DNA of 64,000 nt from Omphiscola glabra (GCA_964017045.1 OZ024798.1:24393347-24457346), one strand, 5' to 3'. Positions 1 through 11,965 are shown, numbered from the stretch's first letter. A program made the numbers and translations. Notes: generated from the letters alone by a model not told the origin.

Positions 1-317
1 GGCTAAGATTTGATTACAAATTTTAAAAAGCTTTTATTGAAATCATTTTAGATGTTGTCATAGGGGAAAACATGGATGTCCTAAAAGCTGACCAATGTAA
101 CTCATTGCTGCATCGCACAATCCCCTTGCTTTTGCTCCTAGTTCAACAAATAACAACCCACCCCTTTGGTTATAAATTTGTATGACAGTGCGTCTTTCAG
201 CGAATGATCCTACGAAAATATTCAATTTTTCGGGTTATCCAACCAATTATTAAATTTTTTTTTTTATATATTTGAGGACCAGTATGAAAATCCAAATTTA
301 GAGAGAGATAGAAGATA
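1..317. other. AT-rich unique sequence
   Basis: No reading frame of note, no tandem repeat and no recognisable element end. Contains short T and A runs only. Confidence 0.5.
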
Positions 318-486
318 TAAAAACAGACCTGTTTACCCTAAAACTCTTAAAATCGTACAATATCATCAAAAATCATTCAATACATTATCTTAATAGTAAA
401 AAATAAACATACATTATATATAATGTATACACCTCAAACTCATACATCGTAAGCCAAAATCGTAAGAGTAAACAGGTCTGTAAAAA
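318..486. mobile_element. Small inverted-repeat (MITE-like) element
   Basis: The element proper is 324-480 (157 bp). It begins CAGACCTGTTTAC and ends with the inverse, GTAAACAGGTCTG. It is flanked by the direct repeat taaaaa at 318-323 and 481-486. The interior is AT-rich and non-coding. A related end, with the same CCAAAATC..AACAGGTCTG context, lies near 29962-29988, so this is a dispersed family. Superfamily is not assigned: a 6-bp duplication does not fit hAT (8 bp) or Tc1/mariner (TA). Confidence 0.6.
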
Positions 487-931
487 TATTGATGGATATC
501 CAGATATCATTATTCGCTTTTAACTTCCGTAACATAAGGAAAGTTCTATAAAACACATTTAAAAAAACAACAAAAACCAAGATATCATTGAATGATTAGT
601 GCTTCGTGGCCAATTTCCGGTTGTCCAGACGCGTCCATTTTCTTGTCATTTCTATACCGTGCAACATTCTTTAGAGCTACTGCTTGGACATCAGCTTTAT
701 TTCATGGGCGTGGATGCGACTACGAGATATACTTAGATGATCTTGATGTATGTAAATGTTAGACAACATTGATGACCGCACCGTATGGGTATGTGTGTGT
801 TTGTGTGTGGAGCAGGGTTGTTCTTTATGCCAGTGGTGTGGATTTAATTACCCGACGTGGAAAAGGGAGATTAGTGTTAAGAATTTATTTTCGACATGTC
901 CGAATTCTTCATTTGTGGATCATGGGATCAG
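487..931. other. Unique sequence, nothing recognised
   Basis: Mixed-composition DNA with no gene, repeat or element end that I can support. Confidence 0.4.
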
Positions 932-1110
932 CGGCGTAACTATGCTAGATGTTGAGACTGGAGACAGTGGCGTAGCTAGTGTTACTACCTCCCGGTGTGG
1001 GCCAATATTTTTGCTACCCCCCCCCCCACACAAAAACAAACTCAGCAGTTTGCCGAGATTTCCGTCCCCCAATATATAGTAAAGTGCCGCCCTTACACCC
1101 CACCCTTCCT
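932..1110 (+). mobile_element. Decayed hAT-like element end(s)
   Basis: CAGTGGCGTAGCTAG at 965 is a typical hAT terminal sequence and is followed by a C-run (about 1016-1027) and GTGCCGCCC. A second similar end, CAGCGGCGTAACTA, lies 33 bp upstream at 932. No matching 3' terminal repeat or target duplication was found, so this is a remnant, possibly two nested ones. It resembles the start of the intact element at 12292. Confidence 0.3.
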
Positions 1111-1460
1111 ACGTGAGCGTGTGGTGAAGCACTCAGTCAAAGCTCTTGCCCACATATTTCTATTCAATACAATGGTATGGCAAATGGCACGTAGTCACCC
1201 TGGTACCAGTCTATGGACCCAGTCTGTAGGCCCAATCTGTGTCCGAGGGCGACAGCCACCCAACAAACTATATATCAAATAACCTAAACAAGAATTGAAA
1301 AGGTCCGAGAGTACAGCCCCGAGTTGCCCGTGCCGTGAAGAAGGACGAAAGCCAATTTAAAAACTTAAGTAATTAAGTCATTGTAAATGAAGCGTGTGGG
1401 GGAGGGGGTGTCAGAAAAGTTCATGGGGCACCAGTCGGCGTGCTTTGTGAGTAAGCCAGG
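1111..1460. other. Unique sequence, nothing recognised
   Basis: No supported feature. It grades into the 16-bp array at its right edge. Confidence 0.4.
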
Positions 1461-1761
1461 GAGGTCAGACAATGAGGAAGTTAGACAATGAGAAGGTCAG
1501 AAAATGAGGAGGTCAGGCAATGAGAATTGATAAAATGAGGAGGTCAGACAATGGGGAGGTCAGACAATGAGGAGGTCAGACAATGAGAAGGTCAGACAAT
1601 GGAGAGGCCAGACAATGAGAAGGTCAGACAATGGAGAGGTCAGACAATGGGGAGGTCAGACAATGAGAAGGTCAGACAATGGAGAGGTCAGACAATGGGG
1701 AGGTCAGACAATGAGAAGGTCAGACAATGAGAATGTCAGACAATGGAGAGGTCAGACAATG
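1461..1761. repeat. 16-bp minisatellite, about 19 copies
   Basis: Unit of the form GAGGTCAGACAATGRR. Three units equal 16 codons, which gives an artefactual 65-residue open frame. The first few units (1461-1560) are more diverged than the rest, as expected at an array edge. Confidence 0.9.
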
Positions 1762-2290
1762 TGAAGAAGCCCAAGTTGATACGTGTGTGTATGTGAGTGG
1801 GTTGGGGGGAAAGCTGTCTTTGAGTGGGTTTAGATGGAGCGAGAGGAGATATATTTGTGTGTGTGAATAATTGGACGGTGGGTCGGGTTTCATGGATCAG
1901 ACCATGACTGGGAGCATCTGGAGACAATATATTTGCATCCCCCTTTGTAACTCAATTCAATTTCCCAATATCACAAGTGTAGATGTCATGGGAGGAATTC
2001 CATTATGAGCAATCACCCCCCCCCCCCTTCCAATCTCGCCAAAAAATTTGGCCATATTTAAACTTGAATGTCTTTACTGGTGTGAAACTGGGACTAGTCG
2101 ATAGTTAACCCCTGGCGGCTAAGGCGATCTCCCAGGATTACTTTATAATTGAATGGGTTTGACGAAGGTAAAAACAAACAGTTTGGGGTTAAACAAATCT
2201 GTTTTTAAGAACTTTTCTTGAAACTTAAAAAAAAAAAAATTGAAAACCAAACACTTTACCTGGCGCTTTTTCAATTAAGATTGAATACGA
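1762..2290. other. Unique sequence with a poly-C run
   Basis: Includes a C-tract near 2017-2029 and a GTGTGT-rich stretch near 1782-1862. No gene or element recognised. Confidence 0.4.
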
Positions 2291-4860
2291 TATCCATCTT
2301 TCCACCTTTCCATCTTTCCATCTCTCCATCTTTCCATCTTTCCATCTCTCCATCTTTCCATCTTTCCATCTCTCCATCTTTCCATCTCTCCATCTTTCCA
2401 TCTCTCCATCTTTCCATTTCTCCATCTCTCCATCTTTCCATCTTTCCATCTCTCCATCTTTCCATCTTTCCATCTTTCCACCTTTCCATCTTTCCATCTC
2501 TCCATCTTTCCATCTCTCCATCTTTCCATCTCTCCATCTTTCCATTTCTCCATCTCTCCATCTTTCCATCTTTCCATCTTTCCATCTCTCCATCTTTCCA
2601 TCTCTTCATCTCTCCATCTTTCCATCTTTACATCTCTCCATCTTTCCATCTCTCCAACTTTCCATCTTTTCATCTCTCCATCTCTCCATCTTTCCATCTT
2701 TCCATCTCTCCATCTTTCCATCTCTCCATCTTTCCATCTCTCCATCTTTCCATCTCTCCCTCTTTCCATCTTTCCATCTCTCCATCTTTCCATCTCTCCA
2801 TCTTTCCATCTCTCCATCTTTCCATCTTTCAATCTCTCCAACTTTCCATCTCTCCATCTTTCCATCTTTCCATCTCTCCATCTTTCCATCTTTCCATCTT
2901 TCCATCTTTCCATCTCTCCATCTCTCCATCATTCCATCTCTCCATCTCTCCATCTTTCCATCTTTCCATCTTTCCATCTCTCCATCTTTCCACCTTTCCA
3001 TCTCTCCATCTTTTCATCTTTCCATCTCTCCATCTTTCGATATTTCCATCTTTCCATCTTTCCATCTCTCCAACTTTCCATCTCTCCATCTCTCCATCTC
3101 TCCATTTTTCCATCTTTCCATCTCTCCATCTTTCCATCTCTCCAACTTTCCATCTTTCCATCTTTCCATCACTCCATCTTTCCATCTTTCCATCTTTCCA
3201 TCTCTCCATCTTTCCATCTTTCCATCTCTCCATATTTCCATCTCTCCATCTTTCCATCTCTCCATCTTTCTATCTCTCCATCTTTCCATCTTTCCATCTC
3301 TCCATCTTTCCATCTTTCCATCATTCCTTCTTTCCATCTTTCCATCTTTCCATCTCTCCATCTTTCCACCTTTCCATCTTTCCATCTCTCCATCTTTCCA
3401 TCTCTCCATCTTTCCATCTCTCCATCTTTCCATCTCTCCATCTTTCCATCTTTCCATCTCTCCATCTGTCCATCTCTCCATCTTTTCATCTCTCCATCTT
3501 TCCATCTCTCCATCTTTCCATCTTTCCATCTCTCCATCTTTCCACCTTTCCATCTCTCTATCTTTCCATCTTTCCATCATGCCTTCTTTCCATCTTTCCA
3601 TCTTTCCATCTCTCCATCTTTCCATCTTTCCATCTCTCCGTCTTTCCATCTCTCCATCTTTCCATCTCTCCATCTTTCCATCTCTCCATCTTTATATCTC
3701 TCCATCTTTCCATCTTTCCATCTTTCCATCTCTCCATCTTTCAATCTTTCCATCTTTCCATCTCTCCATCTTTCCATCTCTCCATCTTTCCATCTCTCCA
3801 TCTTTCCATCTTTCCATCTTTCCATCTCTCCATCTTTCCATCTCTCCATCTTTCCATCTCTCCATCTTTCCATCTCTCCATATTTCCATCTCTCCATCTT
3901 TCAATCTCTCCATCTTTCCATCTCTCCATCTTTCCATCTCTCCATCTTTCCATCTCTACATCTTTCCATCTCTCCATCTTTCCATCTCTCCATCTTTCTA
4001 TCTCTACATCTCTCCATCTTTCAATCTCTCCATCTTTCCATCTCTCCAACTTTCCATCTCTCCATCTTTCCATCTCTCCATCTTTCCATCTCTCCATCTT
4101 TCCATCTCCCCATCTTTCCATCTCTCCATCTTTCATCTCCCCATCTTTCTATCTTTCCATCTCCCCATCTTTCCATCTCTCCATCTTTCCATCTCTCCAT
4201 CTTTCCATCTCTCCATCTTTCCATCTCTCCATCTTTCCATCTCTCCATCTTTCCATCTCTCCATCTTTCCATCTCTCCATCTCTCCATCTCTCCATCTCT
4301 CCATCTTTCCATCTCTCCATCTTTCCATCTTTCCATCTCTCCATCTTTCCATCTCTCCATCTTTCCATCTCTCCATCTTTCCATCTCTCCATCTATCCAT
4401 CTTTCCATCTCTCCATCTTTCCATCTCTCCATCTTTCCATCTCTCCATCTTTCCATCTCTCCATCTTTCCATCTCTCCATCTATCCATCTCTTCATCTTT
4501 CCATCTCTCCATCTTTCCATCTCTCCATCTCTCCATCTTTCCATCTCTCCATCTTTCCATCTCTCCATCTTTCAATCTCTCCATCTTTCCATCTCACCAT
4601 CTTTCAATCTCTCCATCTTTCTATTTCTCCATCTTTCCATTTCTCCATCTTTCCATCTCTCCATCCTTCCATCATACCACCTCTCGATCGTTCCATCTTT
4701 TCATCTCTCCATCTGTCCATCTCTCCAATATTACAACATACCACCTCTTGATCTTTCCGTCTTTCCATCTCTCAATCTTTCCATCTCTCCATCTTTACAA
4801 CATACCACCTCTCGATCTTTCCATCTCTCAATCTTTCCATCTCTCTATCTTTCCAACTTC
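2291..4860. repeat. 8-bp minisatellite, CCATCTTT / CCATCTCT, about 320 copies
   Basis: Two monomer types, CCATCTTT and CCATCTCT, alternate irregularly over 2.57 kb with scattered point variants (CCACCTTT, CCAACTTT, TTCATCTC). Period 8 reads through all three frames as an FHLSISPS-like octapeptide, leaving an 882-codon open frame on the plus strand; the complement, MERWKDGK-like, is broken into about 15 pieces. The plus strand is so poor in A and G that stops are rare by composition, so I do not call a gene. From about 4660 the array includes a superimposed ~65-bp unit containing ACATACCACCTCT. Confidence 0.95.
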
Positions 4861-5443
4861 ATTTAAAAATAATGAATACTCCCTGCTCTAACCATTCACT
4901 GAAAACCCTTCCAGCAGTTTTTGGTTTAAATAAACAAATAATCGATTAAAAAGACATGAGCTTACGAAACATACGAAACAATTCATTTTTTTTTTGTATT
5001 TTTAAATCTCCACCAGCACCTGTTAGGAGTTTTTTTTATTTACCAAGTTCCATTGAGCCGAAGTTGGGGGAGGGGGGATGAGGTTGACAGTTTGATGTTA
5101 TGGGGAGAGCGGGGGGGGGGGCGCACGGCGGCGAGGGCGCCACACCTTATCTCAATAAATCTTTTTTTTTTTTTTACATTTTCAAAATACATTTCTCAGC
5201 CTTATAAAAACTTTGCCTCCGAAAAACAGGCTGTGGTATCCTGGTGTTTTTAAGAGGAAGTAAAGTTTAATAATGAATTTTAGCATATTTTAGTATATGT
5301 TGTTGTTTTTTTTAACCGACAACGGACGCCTGGTGAATAGAAACTACACCGGGATGTCATGAAGCTTCTCCTCCCCTTCAGGTGTAAATAAGCAGCTTGT
5401 TCATTGCGTCAAAGCACTTATTTAGAGTCAGTGTGTGCACGGC
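4861..5443. other. Unique sequence with G-rich patches
   Basis: Contains GGGGGAGGGGGG near 5066-5078, a poly-G run near 5110-5121 inside a GC-rich patch, and T-runs. No gene recognised. Confidence 0.4.
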
Positions 5444-6230
5444 GCCCGTATAGCGTCCGTACAACGTTCATACAACGTTCATACAACGTCCGTACAGCGT
5501 CCTTACAGCGTTCATACAACGTTCATACAACGTTCATACAACGCTAATACAACGTTCATACAACGTTCATACAACGTCCGTACAACGTTCATACAACGTT
5601 CCTACAACGTTCATACAGCGTCCGTACAACGTTCATACAACGTTCATACAACGTTCATACAGCGTCCATACAACATTCATACAACGTTCATACAGCGTCC
5701 GTACAACGTTCATACAACGTTCATACAGCGTCCGTACAACGTTCATACAACGTTCATACAACGTTCGTGCAACGTTCATACAGCGTCCATACAACATTCA
5801 TACAACGTTCATACAACGTTCATACAACGTTCATACAGCGTCCGTACAACGTTCATACAACGCTCATACAGCGGCCGTACAACGTTCATACAACGTTCAT
5901 ACAACGTTCATACAGCGTCCGTACAACGTTCATACAGCGTCCGTACAGTTTACGTACAGTTTCCCTACAGTGTCGAAACCGTGGTTGTACTGTGTCAAAA
6001 CTGCGTCCATGCAGCGTCCGTACAGAGGCCGTACAGTGTCCGAACAAAGTCCATACATCGTCCATACAGTGTCAATACAGTGTCCGTACAGTGTCCGTAC
6101 AAAGTCCTTGTATCGTCCATACAGTGTCCATACAGTGTCCGTACAGTGTACGTACAGCGTCCATACAGCGTCCATAAAGTGTCCATACAGCCTCCATACA
6201 GTGTCCGTAAAGTGTCCTTATTGCTTCCAT
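5444..6230. repeat. 11-bp minisatellite, about 71 copies
   Basis: Units are GTTCATACAAC and GTCCGTACAGC types. To about 5945 the AACGTT-containing version dominates; from 5945 to 6230 a GTGTCCGTACA version takes over, so the array has two blocks of different age or origin. Period 11 leaves open frames on both strands (VQRSYNVHT-like on plus). It is CpG-rich compared with its surroundings. Confidence 0.93.
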
Positions 6231-6913
6231 GCTCGGCGCTGTTTGTGTTTGAAAATTCCAGTTCGGATCAGAAATATTTTTTAATGCATATTAAGGAGAC
6301 TGAATTTAAAATATTTTTGACTGTTCGTGGATCACTTAATTTTCTTAAAAGTTATGTTAATATTATTTATGAATTACAGCAGGGGGTCTCAAACTGTGCG
6401 CACAATTTATATTCAATGATTCTGCCAATGCCGAGGAAAACGTGAAAACAGTTTTAAAGTACCCAATTTATGGTTAAAAAAAGTAGTTAAGATAGATTTT
6501 AAAACAAAATCGGGGTTGAGGTCAGGGTTCACGAACTCGGTTTTTTTTATGGATTCTGTCGACTTTAGTTAACTGTCCCGGCAATGCTGAAATCGTTTTG
6601 CTTCATGTTACGATACGCGCAAGACGCCTTAAAATATTGATTCCCTAAGTGGCCGCAGGTACTGCATTTTTTTCCCCCCAAAGATGTACTTCGGAAGTAT
6701 GGGGTGGTGGTCGGGAAATCACTATGGAGTGTGGGGATTTCAAGTGAAACCAAATTAGGGGTTGTTAATCAGCGAATATGTTTAACGGAACAGTCATACT
6801 AAAGAGCATTTAATAAGACATTATTTGGGGGGGGGGGGATATATTTGAATACAAGAAAGACAGCTGCAGTACACGATATTAATAAAAATGTAGTATAGGC
6901 GCTCAGAAGGAGT
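6231..6913. other. Unique sequence
   Basis: An isolated CAGGGGGTCTCAAACTGTG at about 6380 resembles a hAT end, but no partner was found. Poly-G run near 6826-6838. No gene recognised. Confidence 0.35.
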
Positions 6914-7033
6914 GTTCTGAGTATGATGAACAGATGATTTAGGTATTTAGGAGTACTCTGATTATAATGAATAGAAGGCTTAGGTATTTAGGAGTACTCT
7001 GATTATAATGAATAGATGGCTTAAGTAATTAGA
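6914..7033. repeat. 41-bp tandem repeat, about 3 copies
   Basis: Units contain TTAGGTATTTAGGAGTACTC and GATTATAATGAATAG. The first copy is diverged and the last is truncated. It directly precedes a LINE remnant. Confidence 0.8.
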
Positions 7034-7040
7034 AGGAATA

Positions 7041-7218
7041 ACAGACGGCTCACCGATCGACCAGGATTGAGATGGATTGATGATTGACTGAGCATCAGCT
7101 GGTGGTCCGCGTATGGAGAAGAGAAGCCATACATCGGACCGAATGGAAAGACGTGGGAGAGCAGATCTGTGCCCCCCTGCGGGTTGTTACGTCGTTGATG
7201 ACGATTATAGTGACGCAA
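7041..7218 (+). mobile_element. LINE ORF2 C-terminal remnant, frameshifted
   Basis: The plus strand reads RRLTDRPGLRWIDD, then a stop; after a frame change it reads WRREAIHRTEWKDVGEQICA. The order 'RPxxRWxDD ... W ... A ... DR/NR xxW' is the familiar C-terminal tail after the reverse transcriptase of RTE- and CR1-like LINEs. No catalytic domain is present. Clade and exact ends are not determined; it is probably a 5'-truncated, decayed insertion. Confidence 0.45.
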
Positions 7219-7566
7219 CATAAGGGAACCATTTTTTGCTTACAATAAAAAAATAAGGACATTAAAAAAATTCAAAATTCAAACCAGGACACTTAAAAAT
7301 CGTGTTGTGACATGGTGAGTCCTAAAATAAAAAATATATATTTGTGATTAAACGGTGGGCCTTTCTGTCTGTTAGTTGATCTTCTGAAGAGCGAATGTGG
7401 TGCTAATTTGGATTAATTATATTTATTTATGTTTTTCTTATTTATTTATGCCTGGAATACAGATGTACTCTATCTTTCGATAAATGTACAAAAAACATAA
7501 CACTTTTGTTAAATTTTGAAGTCAAACTGTTTCAGCTCTCGACAATTCAGGACACGGGCCAAAAAA
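7219..7566. other. AT-rich unique sequence
   Basis: CCAGGACAC-type words recur at about 7287 and 7547, but I could not define an element from them. Confidence 0.35.
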
Positions 7567-7870
7567 CCAGTACTATCCTGGTAAAGACAATACTATCCTG
7601 GTAAAGCCAGTACTATCCTGGTAAAGTCAGTACTATCCTGGTAAAGTAAGTACTATCCTGGTAAAACCAGTACTATCTTGGTAAAGTCAGTACTATCCTG
7701 GTAAAACCAGTACCATTCTGGTAAAGTCAGTACTATCATGGTAAATTCAGTACTATCCTGGCAAAGTCAGTACTATCGTGTTAAAACAATACTATCCTGG
7801 TAAAATCATTACTATCCTGGTAAAATCAGTACTATCCTGGTAAAACCAGTACTATCCTGGTAAAGTCAGC
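7567..7870. repeat. 20-bp minisatellite, about 15 copies
   Basis: Unit around CAGTACTATCCTGGTAAAG, spaced exactly 20 bp in the first half. Later units carry substitutions and one-base indels (near 7785-7800). Confidence 0.92.
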
Positions 7871-8059
7871 ACGAATGGTTACCTTATGGTAAAACCATTT
7901 TCTGAATCACATTTTAAACAAAGTTCAAGACGTATGATTGTATAAATTAGCTAACTGTTAGAATAGACATCGAAGAAAATTGCTTTAAAACATTTTTTTA
8001 TTGATGGTGTGTGAAACTAGCAACGCTAGCTTTAGTTTCGTATACAGCGAGTGCAAAAA

Positions 8060-8260
8060 ATGAGTAGAGCTCTCCTGTGGTTTTTATTTTTATCTTCATG
8101 TTGCGGCGGCGACGTCCTATTTGGGAAATGCTATCGCAGATTAAGGCAACCAGACAGAAATCTGTCCGTCAAATATGACTGTTACGTACCGTTATATGGT
8201 TTTGAAAATTTAATCTGTTTTAAGATTTTGACTCGTAGAAAGAAAATACGTAACAACTAA
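8060..8260 (+). CDS. Hypothetical 66-residue ORF with signal-peptide-like start
   Basis: Begins MSRALLWFLFLSSCCGGD: one basic residue, a 10-12 residue hydrophobic core, then small residues and CCGG, a plausible secretory signal with cleavage before Asp. The remainder is basic and carries three further cysteines (in GKCYRR, YDCYVP and LICFK), ending in a Lys/Arg-rich tail. I recognise no family. The ATG at 8060 is used because the codons before it have no signal character. An ORF this short can arise by chance, and no promoter, splice site or poly(A) signal is clear, so this is a weak call. Confidence 0.2.
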   Translation: MSRALLWFLFLSSCCGGDVLFGKCYRRLRQPDRNLSVKYDCYVPLYGFENLICFKILTRRKKIRNN

Positions 8261-8446
8261 CAGAAAACCTGTATAGAAGGAAATACAAAAAACAAAATTA
8301 GTGACACTGACAATATTTAATTTAAATATAGGTTGAAAGTTCTATAAAAATAAAATTCAAATATACAGGAAAAAAAGAAACAACACAAACTGAAAGCAGG
8401 GCAAGTCAACGGTGCTATCCCCGAAAATAAAAATAATGGTTTACAC

Positions 8447-8642
8447 CAGCGGTTCTCAACCTGTGGGTCGCGAGCCCTTTGGGGGACAAATGACCTTTTT
8501 CCAGGGTCGCCTAAGACCGTCGATAAATACATATACTCTACAGAGATAAAGTAGCAACGAAAATAATTTTGAGGTTAAGGGTCGCAACAACAAGAGGAAC
8601 TGTATTAAAGGTTCGCTGCATAAGGAAGGTTGAGAACCACTG
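8447..8642 (+). mobile_element. SPIN-like non-autonomous hAT element, copy 1
   Basis: 196 bp with ends CAGCGGTTCTCAACCT and AGGTTGAGAACCACTG. Internal blocks GTCGCCTAAGACC and TAGCAACGAAAATAATTTT match my memory of the SPIN consensus. Flanks GTTTACAC and GTTGACAG are a decayed 8-bp target duplication (6/8 identical) with the nnnTAnnn pattern of Buster-type hATs on the better-preserved side. Non-coding, so mobilised in trans by a transposase encoded elsewhere. It is the most diverged of the three full-length copies. Confidence 0.85.
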
Positions 8643-8805
8643 GTTGACAGTAACACATAAAGAATACAATTTTGCTATTAATAACGTCTCGTATATAAGG
8701 AAACATAGCCTAAATCCCCCCCCCCCAAAATAAAAAACAGCTTCGAAAGATGCCGACCTATATATGGGGATTAAATCAGAACCATCCGATAAAGAAATTC
8801 CAACA

Positions 8806-8980
8806 TAAACAACCTTTTCCCAATCAAGGGAGGGGTGGGTAAAAGTAGTGGGCACATCACATTTACTCGCTGGTGTCATTATTAAAACAATACAGATGGG
8901 AGACAGGTGGTGGCTCTAACATTAGCGACACCTTGAAGTGAAAAAATGAGTCATGACATAACCTGTAATATAACGTCTTC
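8806..8980 (+). repeat. Dispersed ~180-bp direct duplication, copy A
   Basis: Starts TAAACAACCTTTTCCCAATC and continues through GGGTAAAAG..AGTGG, ACATTTA.TCGCTG and TTGAAGTGA in the same order as 9848-10045. The 43-bp array at 8946 begins inside its right end. Confidence 0.75.
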
Positions 8981-9290
8981 TCCCCTAAATAGGTCATGAC
9001 ATAAGCTGTAATATAACGTCTTCTCCCCTAAATAGGTCATGACATAAGCTGTAATATAACGTCTTCTCCCCTAAATAGGTCATGACATAAGCTGTAATAT
9101 AACGTCTTCTCCCCTAAATAGGTCATGACATAAGCTGTAATATAACGTCTTCTCCCCTAAATAGGTCATGACATAAGCTGTAATATAACGTCTTCTCCCC
9201 TAAATAGGTCATGACATAAGCTGTAATATAACGTCTTCTCCCCTAAATAGGTCATGACATAAGCTGTAATATAACGTCTTCTCCCCTAAA
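8946..9290. repeat. 43-bp minisatellite, 8 near-identical copies
   Basis: Unit AGGTCATGACATAAGCTGTA..CTTCTCCCCTAAAT, starting at 8948, 8991, 9034 and so on every 43 bp. Only the first unit differs clearly (CATAACCTG). The homogeneity suggests recent amplification. Confidence 0.95.
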
Positions 9291-9847
9291 AAAAAAGAAT
9301 TCACATTTTTTCAAAATGGAATTCTTTTTCCATTAAAGACATTTTATCAAGACAAAACAGAATACATTTCTTTCTTACAAAATAGTTCACAAAAACTTTC
9401 TTCACAGCAACATAATGTAAATGTACACGATGCGAAAAGTAAAAACTAAATCTGTATTGGCAGACTGAACGATGTCATCTTCTGACGAAAATAAATTTCA
9501 GTGTTTCATTCAAGTTGTGTTGTATTTCTGATAAACATAATAAAAAGAAAAAAAACAACGTATCCACATATTTTTTTAAAGGGCCGCAAACCGTGTGATG
9601 AAAAAAACAAAACAACAACACAACAAACAACAACAAACCCCAAGTTCAAACGGGCGGAATCCAAGTGAAACTTGAACTGTTTCTCTTGCGGCAAATAGTA
9701 ACATGTTGATTCCTTCACCCAAGTCGTTCTCTTGTTCTCGACTATACGTTCTCATCATGTTCTTTAACGTCTCATGGAGTCGCAGAAAAGATCACTGCGA
9801 CTCAGGAAGATAGGCATCCTTTTGAACAAATAAAGCGTATTCGGACG
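9291..9847. other. AT-rich unique sequence
   Basis: A-rich runs and CAACAA words only; no gene or element recognised. Confidence 0.4.
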
Positions 9848-10045
9848 TAAACAACCTTTTCCCAATCAATATGAGGGGCGGGTAAAAGGAGTGGCACAAC
9901 ACATTTAATCGCTGACGTCAATATCAACATAAAAAAAAAAACACACAAAAAAAAAAACAACAAAGGGGAGACGGGTGATGGTGGTTAAAATTAGCTCTAC
10001 ATTGAAGTGACAAAATACGTCAAGAAATTAGGCCATATTATAACA
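9848..10045 (+). repeat. Dispersed ~180-bp direct duplication, copy B
   Basis: Partner of 8806-8980, in the same orientation about 1 kb away and roughly three-quarters identical by eye. It has gained an A/C-rich stretch (9930-9965) and lacks the 43-bp amplification. Confidence 0.75.
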
Positions 10046-10869
10046 ATGACTGACACCGAAATCTGACAAATTTGACAAGTTGCGTTGTAAAATAACGTAT
10101 AGCATATGACAATGATAGATTATATGACAATGAACTCGATCAATCCAAGTTGCATCATCAGAGGCTGCCTTCAAATAGGCGACCTCACAAGTCACTCTCG
10201 TAGTTGTGTCGAATCAAGAAGCTCAACCAGCGTCTCGGGAAGACGGTCAAATGTCGAGTGTCTTCAACAATGTCATAAAGAAGGAGCCGGCGAGGAGGTA
10301 TACTGATCTATGATAGTGGATAAACACCACACACACACACAAAAGACCCACACCAACAAGCGGCATTTCTACGGCACGTTTCGAAAAATTGATCACTTTT
10401 TTAGTATAAGCATTTATCCACTCGTGGGAGCGATATCCCCACACACAATACATCAACGGCAGCTGGGCACCGGCCCACTTCTCGCACGCGAGTGTTCCAG
10501 TGGTCGTGTGCGGTGGTGGTGATAGAAGATCGGTGTGGCAACCATGATAAACTTTAGCAGATTTAAACATTATCAATTCTCTTTAAAGTTATCCGTCTCT
10601 GGAGTGGAAGATTTGCTGGCACTCGTATGAAGGAATATTTAAAAAATAAACAAAACAGCGGGTGCGCAGTATAGAAATTTGATGAAATAGAATATCAGAT
10701 GTTTGAGAGTGACACGCCATTTGCTGATAAAAGCGTAGTCTCAAATGTTAAGCTTAACACCCGATTTAAAAATATGTGCTTCCCAGATAGGAAAAATACC
10801 CGTCAAACATTTTGGGAAATGACTTAGAATATGTCAACATTAGCACGTTAGTAAAAAACTTAAATAAAA
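10046..10869. other. Unique sequence
   Basis: Short (CA)n near 10325-10341. Small open frames on both strands show no recognisable domain. Confidence 0.4.
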
Positions 10870-11021
10870 ACACTTTGATTAGCCTTAGATTAATACAAAT
10901 TGATTAGCCTTAGATTAAAAAACATTGATTAGCCTTAGATTAAAACACATTGATTAGCCTCAGATTAAAAAAAACATTGATTAGCCTTAGATTAAAACAC
11001 ATTGATTAGCCTTAGATTAAA
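10870..11021. repeat. ~26-bp tandem repeat, 6 copies
   Basis: Unit ATTGATTAGCCTTAGATTAA plus an A-rich spacer of variable length. Confidence 0.88.
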
Positions 11022-11927
11022 ACGCTTACGTGAAGTTTAGGTCAGATTAGTTACGAAGCCGCATTTCGCGACTTAAAAGAAGACATTTTTCACCTATTAA
11101 TTATCCCACAAGACCATCATGCGTGCTATAAACCAGCGCAGCATTTTCGAACTCGCGGCACACCTAGGGCCTTTCCGAGAATTCCGCGGCACACCACAAG
11201 ATAAAAAGGCTAAATTAGAGCATCATCATGAATTTGTCAGGAATAGTCAGGTTTTCGTGTTGAAATATGATAATCAGTTGTTGGAAGTATATGCAATTAT
11301 TTCCTTTTTTTTCTGATTTCTGATTTCTTCCTTTAAAAATTTGGGGTGCATCTTATTCATCAAAACGTGTAACATGTCGCAAAATTCTTTATATCGATAT
11401 CAGATTTAAAAAAAACAACAACAACTGCATTTCGATTAACTGTTTTATTTTTGTATTCGATCGTCAATAAAAGAGATCAACGACAGTACTAACTGAATGT
11501 GTCACCCATAGCGCATGAAGTATTGATGAAGCTAACAATGGAAAGATAAGCATGATGGCCACCACAGATATTCGTAAAACCAAGTTCACTTACATACAAT
11601 GGCACCTACACGGCCGCTTTAAGAAGAAAAATAAATTAACACTAAAACGGGAGTCGGTAGATATTTTTTGGAAATTATAATGTATGTTACATATTCAAGG
11701 CACTTCGGGCCGTGAGGCATACTTTTAAATATAGAGGGCCGTGTTGATGGACGAACATTGAGTATTTAACTATAGCAAAACCGTTATTTTTTTATTTTTT
11801 TTTTTAGATTAGTTTGAGATTTTGCTTAATTACACTCATGAAAATATTGGTTACATCATTTGCCGTGCGAACATCACTCCGGAGTAATCACGTTGACAAC
11901 CTTTCGTTAGGATCGAGTTTGTGTTTC

Positions 11928-11965
<38 letters not shown>

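Noticed and set aside
2291..4860. 882-codon plus-strand frame of FHLSISPS repeats as a real protein
   Set aside because: Produced by an 8-bp repeat read in all frames in DNA almost free of stop-forming letters; no start context, signal sequence or non-repetitive domain.
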